DNA of 64,000 nucleotides, from assembly GCF_022698165.1 (NCBI RefSeq), contig NZ_JALDAY010000004.1:186001-250000 (forward strand), written 5' to 3'. The notes below the pieces were generated by a model that saw only the letters and a program-made list of their open reading frames with translations, ran no database searches and was not told where the DNA came from. The stretch's first letter is position 1. Every line of letters begins with the position of its first letter. Both the position numbers and the translations under genes were made by a program. The stretch comes from Streptomyces cylindrosporus. GTDB taxonomy: Bacteria; Actinomycetota; Actinomycetes; Streptomycetales; Streptomycetaceae. Shown in pieces: positions 60,801 to 64,000 of this stretch.

Positions 60801-61085
60801 GTGGACTCCGAGGGCGCCGAGCACGACGTACCGGACCCGGTACGGGTGCTGCTGGGGCCGCGGACCCCCGCCACGTACGTCGAACACGAGGAACTCCTCG
60901 TCGACGGCGTGGAGTTGGACTGGCGGCTGACCGGCGACGGCGTCCTGCACGCGGCCACCCTCGAAGGCGTCGCCGCGGGGCTCGCCTGGGCGGCCGGGCA
61001 GTGGCCGCGGCGATTCGAGGTCGCGGCGCTGCTGGAGGACCCCTCGCGGACCGAGGAGCTCGCGCGGGACCGCTGGTTCGACTGA
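57828..61085 (+). CDS. Sacsin N-terminal ATP-binding-like protein
   Basis: A 1085-residue cytoplasmic protein with an N-terminal GHKL/HSP90-type ATP-binding domain: DRLVVELAQNAADAAARAG (N-box), RLTLRDGVLVAANTGAPLD, and DRDGAVGRFGVGFAAVLAVTDEP (G2 box). The remaining about 800 residues are acidic, helical and unassigned, with an Ala/Glu/Ser-rich linker near 410-460. The family resembles the sacsin repeat region start; a chaperone or DNA-silencing role (MORC-like) has been suggested for relatives but is unproven here. GTG 57828 follows GAGGAG by 7 bases. Confidence 0.88.
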   Translation: MSKFVRPAAEGADPFGTARLRRGVLDAWATSPARFREDANAEEDLVLGGYRDRLVVELAQNAADAAARAGVPGRLRLTLRDGVLVAANTGAPLDAAGVESLATLRASAKRDAGDRDGAVGRFGVGFAAVLAVTDEPAVVGRHGGVRWSLAEARELAADTARHSPGLGDEIRRRDGHVPLLRLPFAAEGSAPDPYDTVVILPLRDTAATDLAERLLDAVDDALLLALPGLEEVVVETGTVRTLRRGADGPYTVVEDSRTGTTRWRTAAAHGPLTPDLLADRPVEERLRPHWSVTWAVPADADGSPARPATSPFVHAPTPSDEPLGVPALLIASFPLDTTRRHAAPGPLTDFLVQRAADAYAELLGTWRPVTEGIITLVPGPLGKGELDGALRAAILERLPRTEFLPPAAETAAAAEAEGAAGPRETPSAGSAWSGEPTGSVAGARAAGSAEFADAHASDLDLPESLRPRDAEIVEGAGAETVRVLAEVLPTLLPAGLERRAELRTLGVARVPLTDAVDRLAGLEKEPGWWRRLYDSLAGVDPDRLTGLPVPLADGRTTIGPRQVLLPTADAARIDPEVLARLGLKVAHPDAAHPLLEKLGALPATPRAVLTTPQVRAAVAASLDDEGGLDWEQDAPDAEELADTVLALVRDAGLEPGDEPWLGALALPDEEGELAPAGELVLPGSPFHSVMREGELATVDAELADKWGEQPLAACGVLANFALVRATDVVLDPDELEPREGDFAEPDDAGLLDAVDVWSEDVLDRFPDSPVPPVATELIAVRDLDLVDDDKWPQALALLARPPLRDALTQPVRILLPDGTHEVVRPYTAWWLRGHPVIDGRRPAGLLASGGDPLLRGLYDEADATGFDDEQVLRALGVRTSVAALLDEPGGAAELLDRLADPERPVSGAQLHALYGALADLDPEQVTLPDELRAVVDGRVEVVDAADAVVVDSPDLLPFTEGVPLLPVRPARAAELAELFQVRRLSESVTGEVDSEGAEHDVPDPVRVLLGPRTPATYVEHEELLVDGVELDWRLTGDGVLHAATLEGVAAGLAWAAGQWPRRFEVAALLEDPSRTEELARDRWFD

Positions 61086-61091
61086 CCGGAC

Positions 61092-61115
61092 GGACCGCCC
61101 TTCACAGGGCGGTCC
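61092..61115 (+). terminator. Terminator after the sacsin-like gene
   Basis: Perfect 10-base stem GGACCGCCCT-TCAC-AGGGCGGTCC followed by TT, 7 bases after the stop codon. Confidence 0.88.
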
Positions 61116-61229
61116 TTGATCTCAAAATCTCCCGCACAAATTGTTCACCCTCGTACAACCATTCCCCCGCGTCACGGATCTGATCACGTGAGCCAACAGG
61201 CTCACTGGTCACTTCCTTACGGGGATCAC

Positions 61230-62150
61230 ATGCGTATGCGCACCACCGTGGCCGCCGTCACCGGCGCCCTGGCCCTCTCCGCCCTCGTCGCGCCCGCGGC
61301 TCTCGCCGCCGACGGCCCGAAGGCTCCCGCGGGTGTCGCCGCCTCCAACAAGGCCGCCCACTCCGCCGCCGGCAAGACCGCGTTCAGCACCGCGGACGTC
61401 ACCGGCACGCCGTACGCCCTGAACGCCACCTTCTCCAACGTGAAGGTCAACAAGGGCAAGAACATCGTCGTGGGCACCACCAACGTCGTGAAGGTGCCGG
61501 TCTCCTTCACGCTGACCCACGGCGTCGAGGTCAACATCCACGCGGACGACTTCGTCTCCGCCGTCGAGCTCTACCGCGGCGCCTCCTTCGACGACGAGGA
61601 GTGGTGGATCGACAGCGACCCGGCGAAGTGCACCGACACCTCGGACACCGTCGCCACCTGCACCGCCTCCGTCGCGGTCGACCCGTTCACCCTGCTGAAC
61701 GAGGACGCGGGCGCCTGGAAGGCCGCCGCCTTCGCCGTCGCCTGGAACGGCCAGCTCCCGGACGACCCGGACCTGGACCTGAGCAAGGTCGGCGTCGCCG
61801 TCAAGGACAAGGTCGCCGCCTACAACCTCCAGCGCCTGTCCAAGCTGACCGTCAACGCCGCGCCGGAGCCGGTCAAGAAGGGCAAGACCGTCACGGTCAC
61901 CGGCAAGCTCTCCCGCGCCAACTGGGAGACCACCAAGTACGCGGGCTACGCGAACCAGTCGGTGAAGCTGCAGTTCCGCAAGAAGGGCTCCAGCACCTAC
62001 ACCACGCTGAAGACCATCAAGACGAGCTCCACCGGCACCCTGAAGACGACGACCAAGGCCACGGTCGACGGCTACTACCGCTTCTCCTTCGCGGGCACCT
62101 CGACCACCCCGGCCGTCAGCGCCGCGGGTGACTACGTCGACGTGAAGTAA
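61230..62150 (+). CDS. Secreted protein, paralog 1 of a tandem pair
   Basis: A 306-residue exported protein. Signal peptide MRMRTTVAAVTGALALSALV then APAALAADG (AxA cleavage). The N-terminal mature half is beta-rich with a Cys pair (AKCTDTSDTVATCTA). The C-terminal about 120 residues (LSKLTVNAAPEPVKKGKTVTVTGKLSRANWE; VKLQFRKKGSSTYTTLKTI; TKATVDGYYRFSFAG) are an Ig-like/bacterial surface domain. I do not know its binding target. Its leader and C-terminal domain are nearly duplicated in the next gene. Confidence 0.87.
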   Translation: MRMRTTVAAVTGALALSALVAPAALAADGPKAPAGVAASNKAAHSAAGKTAFSTADVTGTPYALNATFSNVKVNKGKNIVVGTTNVVKVPVSFTLTHGVEVNIHADDFVSAVELYRGASFDDEEWWIDSDPAKCTDTSDTVATCTASVAVDPFTLLNEDAGAWKAAAFAVAWNGQLPDDPDLDLSKVGVAVKDKVAAYNLQRLSKLTVNAAPEPVKKGKTVTVTGKLSRANWETTKYAGYANQSVKLQFRKKGSSTYTTLKTIKTSSTGTLKTTTKATVDGYYRFSFAGTSTTPAVSAAGDYVDVK

Positions 62151-62170
62151 GCGGCAACCAACCGCGAGTG

Positions 62171-62207
62171 ACGGCGGCTTCCGGGCGGGGACCCCGGAAG
62201 CCGCCGT
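62171..62207 (+). terminator. Terminator between the secreted paralogs
   Basis: Perfect 15-base stem, ACGGCGGCTTCCGGG (62171-62185) against CCCGGAAGCCGCCGT (62193-62207), followed by TTTC, 20 bases after the stop of paralog 1. The two paralogs are therefore separately transcribed. Confidence 0.92.
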
Positions 62208-62341
62208 TTCTCCGTGGATGGCAAGGGCTTCGCAATCCACGGTAAAAATCCCCGGACCCCGTACAACTCCCCACACCGGTCACGGATCTCATCCCGTGAG
62301 CCAACAGGCTCCACATTCACTTTTCTCCACTTGGGGAACAC

Positions 62342-63214
62342 ATGCGCATACGTGCCACTGTGGCCGCCGTCTCCGGCGCCCTGGCCATCTCCGCCTTCGC
62401 CCTGCCGGCCGCGCAGGCAGCGGACTCGACGTCCTCGTACCAGGCGGAAGCCGCGAAGATCCTCGCCGCACACTCCGGCAGGACCGCGTTCAGCACGGCC
62501 GACACCACCGCCGCGGACCTCGGCGTCACCTTCTCGGACCTGAAGATCGCCAAGGCGATCAAGGTCGGCGTCAGCGGCCACTACTCCACCACGGTCACCT
62601 ACACGCTGACCCACGGTGCGAACTACGACCCCACGTCGGACGACTTCGACAGCGGCCCGGTCATCTACAAGGGCTCGATCACCGCCCCGACGAACATGCT
62701 CGGCGGCGAGGCGCCCGCCACCTGCACGGTCACCTCCGACACCACCGCCAGCTGCTCGGGCAAGATCGACATCTATCCGGCCGAGGGCGACCTGCTCAAC
62801 TCCGAAGCGGGCAAGTGGTCGGCCGGCGCGCTCGCGCTGCAGTACAGCACCAACGACTACTCCCTGCAGGGGGGCCTCGGCACCACCCTCGTCCAGCGCT
62901 TCTCCAAGCTGACGGTGAACGCCTCGCCGGAGCCGGTGAAGAAGGGCAAGACCATCACGGTCACCGGCACGCTCACGCGCGCCAACTGGGAGGACAACAA
63001 GTACCACGGCTACACCAACCAGCCGGTGAAGCTCCAGTTCCGCAAGAAGGGCTCCACCACCTACACCACCCTCAAGGGCATCTACTCGAACTCGACGGGC
63101 GCCCTGAAGACGACGACCAAGGCCACGGTCGACGGCTACTACCGCTTCTCCTTCGCGGGCACCACGACGACCCCGGCGGTCAGCGCGACGGGCGACTACG
63201 TAGACGTGCAGTAA
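62342..63214 (+). CDS. Secreted protein, paralog 2 of a tandem pair
   Basis: A 290-residue exported protein. Signal peptide MRIRATVAAVSGALAISAFA then LPAAQAADS. The Cys pair ATCTVTSDTTASCSG mirrors paralog 1. The C-terminal 120 residues (FSKLTVNASPEPVKKGKTITVTGTLTRANWE; VKLQFRKKGSTTYTTLKGI; TKATVDGYYRFSFAG) are almost identical to paralog 1, whereas the N-terminal halves have diverged strongly. The untranslated leader is also conserved (GTGAGCCAACAGGCTC). Confidence 0.87.
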   Translation: MRIRATVAAVSGALAISAFALPAAQAADSTSSYQAEAAKILAAHSGRTAFSTADTTAADLGVTFSDLKIAKAIKVGVSGHYSTTVTYTLTHGANYDPTSDDFDSGPVIYKGSITAPTNMLGGEAPATCTVTSDTTASCSGKIDIYPAEGDLLNSEAGKWSAGALALQYSTNDYSLQGGLGTTLVQRFSKLTVNASPEPVKKGKTITVTGTLTRANWEDNKYHGYTNQPVKLQFRKKGSTTYTTLKGIYSNSTGALKTTTKATVDGYYRFSFAGTTTTPAVSATGDYVDVQ

Positions 63215-63217
63215 GAA

Positions 63218-63268
63218 CCGCGCCCCAAAGGGGCGCGGGGAACTGCGCGACCGGCCACGATGATGCCG
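63218..63268 (+). repeat. Dispersed Streptomyces repeat (family A) with terminator hairpin
   Basis: Begins with the perfect hairpin CCGCGCCCC-AAA-GGGGCGCGG (63218-63238), which directly follows the stop of paralog 2 and can serve as terminator for both convergent genes. It continues GGAACTGCGCGACCGGCCAC. Confidence 0.88.
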
Positions 63269-63308
63269 CAGACGAACGACGACACGTCTCGGCACATCCA
63301 GCGGAGCG

Positions 63309-64000
63309 TTACGCAGGAAAGCGGCGGTCGACCCACTTCCACAGCAGTTCCAGGGCGACCGCCGCCACCGCCGCGATGCCCACCGCGACCCACGGCATCG
63401 TCACCCCGACCAGCTTCAGCGCGAAGAAGTGCTGGAGCCACGGGACGAAGAGCACGAACAGGAACGCCACGCCCATCGAGGCCACCAGGGCGATCCGCCA
63501 CCAGGTGTAGGGGCGGGCGATGATCGCCAGCACCCACATCGAGATCAGGAAGAGCGTGAGCGTCGCCGCGCTGGTCTCCGCGTCCAACGAGCCCTCACCG
63601 ACGTAGTAGTGACGGGCGATCAGATACGTCACGAAGGTCGCGACCGCCGCCACCACCCCGCCCGGGATCGAGTACCGCATCACCCGCCGTACGAAGTGGG
63701 GTTGGGCCCGTTCCTTGTTGGGCGCGAGGGCCAGGAAGAAGGCCGGGACGCCGATCGTCAGGGTGGACAGCAGCGTCAAGTGCCGTGGCAGGAACGGGTA
63801 TTCCACCTGCCAGCACACCACCAGCACCGCCAGCAGCACCGAGTACACCGTCTTCACCAGGAACAGCGTCGCCACCCGCGTGATGTTCCCGATGACCCGG
63901 CGCCCCTCGGCGACCACGTCGGGCAGCGTCGCGAAGCTGTTGTTCAGCAGCACGATCTGCGCGACCGCCCGCGTGGCCTCCGACCCCGACCCCATCGAGA
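63309..64000 (-). CDS. P-type cation-translocating ATPase, C-terminal part (cut by window edge)
   Basis: About 230 residues, with the N-terminal part beyond the window. It starts inside the hinge region (GSGSEATRAVAQIVLLNNSFATLPDVVAEGRRVIGNI) and contains the last six membrane helices (VATLFLVKTVYSVLLAVLVVCW; LTLLSTLTIGVPAFFLALAP; VVAAVATFVTYLIARHY; ATLTLFLISMWVLAII; IALVASMGVAFLFVLF; VAVGIAAVAAVALELLW). It is closest in style to the mycobacterial CtpE type, known as a Ca2+ pump; cation not determinable from this part. The true start is outside. Confidence 0.88.
   Translation of the reverse strand, partial: SMGSGSEATRAVAQIVLLNNSFATLPDVVAEGRRVIGNITRVATLFLVKTVYSVLLAVLVVCWQVEYPFLPRHLTLLSTLTIGVPAFFLALAPNKERAQPHFVRRVMRYSIPGGVVAAVATFVTYLIARHYYVGEGSLDAETSAATLTLFLISMWVLAIIARPYTWWRIALVASMGVAFLFVLFVPWLQHFFALKLVGVTMPWVAVGIAAVAAVALELLWKWVDRRFPA

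Overview
The window is very GC-rich actinobacterial chromosome and almost certainly comes from a Streptomyces. It has many GTG/TTG starts and high third-position GC. It carries the Streptomyces CdgB-type diguanylate cyclase, DUF397/DUF5753 regulator pairs, futalosine-pathway menaquinone genes, mycothiol-dependent isomerase relatives and the dispersed repeats typical of the genus. From memory, the gene order from terD to groEL resembles the S. coelicolor SCO4277-SCO4296 region; I could not run an alignment. I saw no tRNA or rRNA genes, CRISPR array, transposase or prophage genes. Most of the window is core chromosome, with a small decayed patch near 30.1-31.3 kb and a minisatellite-rich patch near 47.6-48.1 kb.

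Layout. 0-4.5 kb: a developmental-type regulatory cluster (HTH protein, anti-sigma-type ATPase, XRE-DUF5753 regulator with DUF397 partner) followed by a DUF3710 protein. 4.5-8 kb: terD, the ArfB-type ribosome rescue factor, an ECF41-like sigma factor with a consensus ECF41 promoter in front of it, a GNAT enzyme and a flavin reductase. 8-15.6 kb: cdgB, a membrane-anchored sugar-binding-like protein, and an amino-sugar locus (PfkB kinase, nagA, nagK, divergent solute-binding lipoprotein) with DasR-like dre boxes in the divergent promoter. 15.6-19.3 kb: otsB, otsA and gpgS (trehalose and glucosylglycerate synthesis). 19.4-21.2 kb: a SAM-I riboswitch, a threonine-synthase-type PLP enzyme and a CysO-type sulfur carrier. 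21.2-23.9 kb: a cold-shock gene and groEL with two CIRCE operators. 24-30 kb: an Old Yellow Enzyme, GNAT, phosphoesterase, carboxylesterase and ankyrin genes.

30.1-31.3 kb holds wreckage of a methyltransferase and of an antibiotic-biosynthesis-type monooxygenase, beside a RidA gene divergent from a LysR regulator. 32.8-34.7 kb: murQ with its MurR/RpiR regulator. 34.8-39.7 kb: small conserved genes, two mycothiol-isomerase-fold proteins (one fused to a GNAT domain), an HD hydrolase and cutC. 39.7-47.6 kb: a HelD-type helicase, an XPB helicase, galU and a large XPB/Ssl2-N-like protein with a C-terminal WYL-like segment. 48.3-52.9 kb: a membrane-tethered PstS-like protein, membrane proteins, a HAD phosphatase and a second cold-shock protein. 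53-61 kb: mqnD, mqnB and a DUF2771 lipoprotein (menaquinone operon), an MFS permease, a DUF3027 protein and a 1085-residue sacsin-type ATPase. 61.2-64 kb: tandem duplicated secreted proteins and the C-terminal end of a P-type ATPase.

The most interesting unit is the SAM riboswitch - threonine-synthase-like - CysO pair. It looks like a protein-thiocarboxylate route to homocysteine/methionine under SAM feedback. Other points of note are the exact ECF41 promoter, the dre-like boxes (including one before cutC), the two-part XPB system, a gene with no canonical start codon (mqnB), and repeats that have been absorbed into the ends of nagA and cutC.
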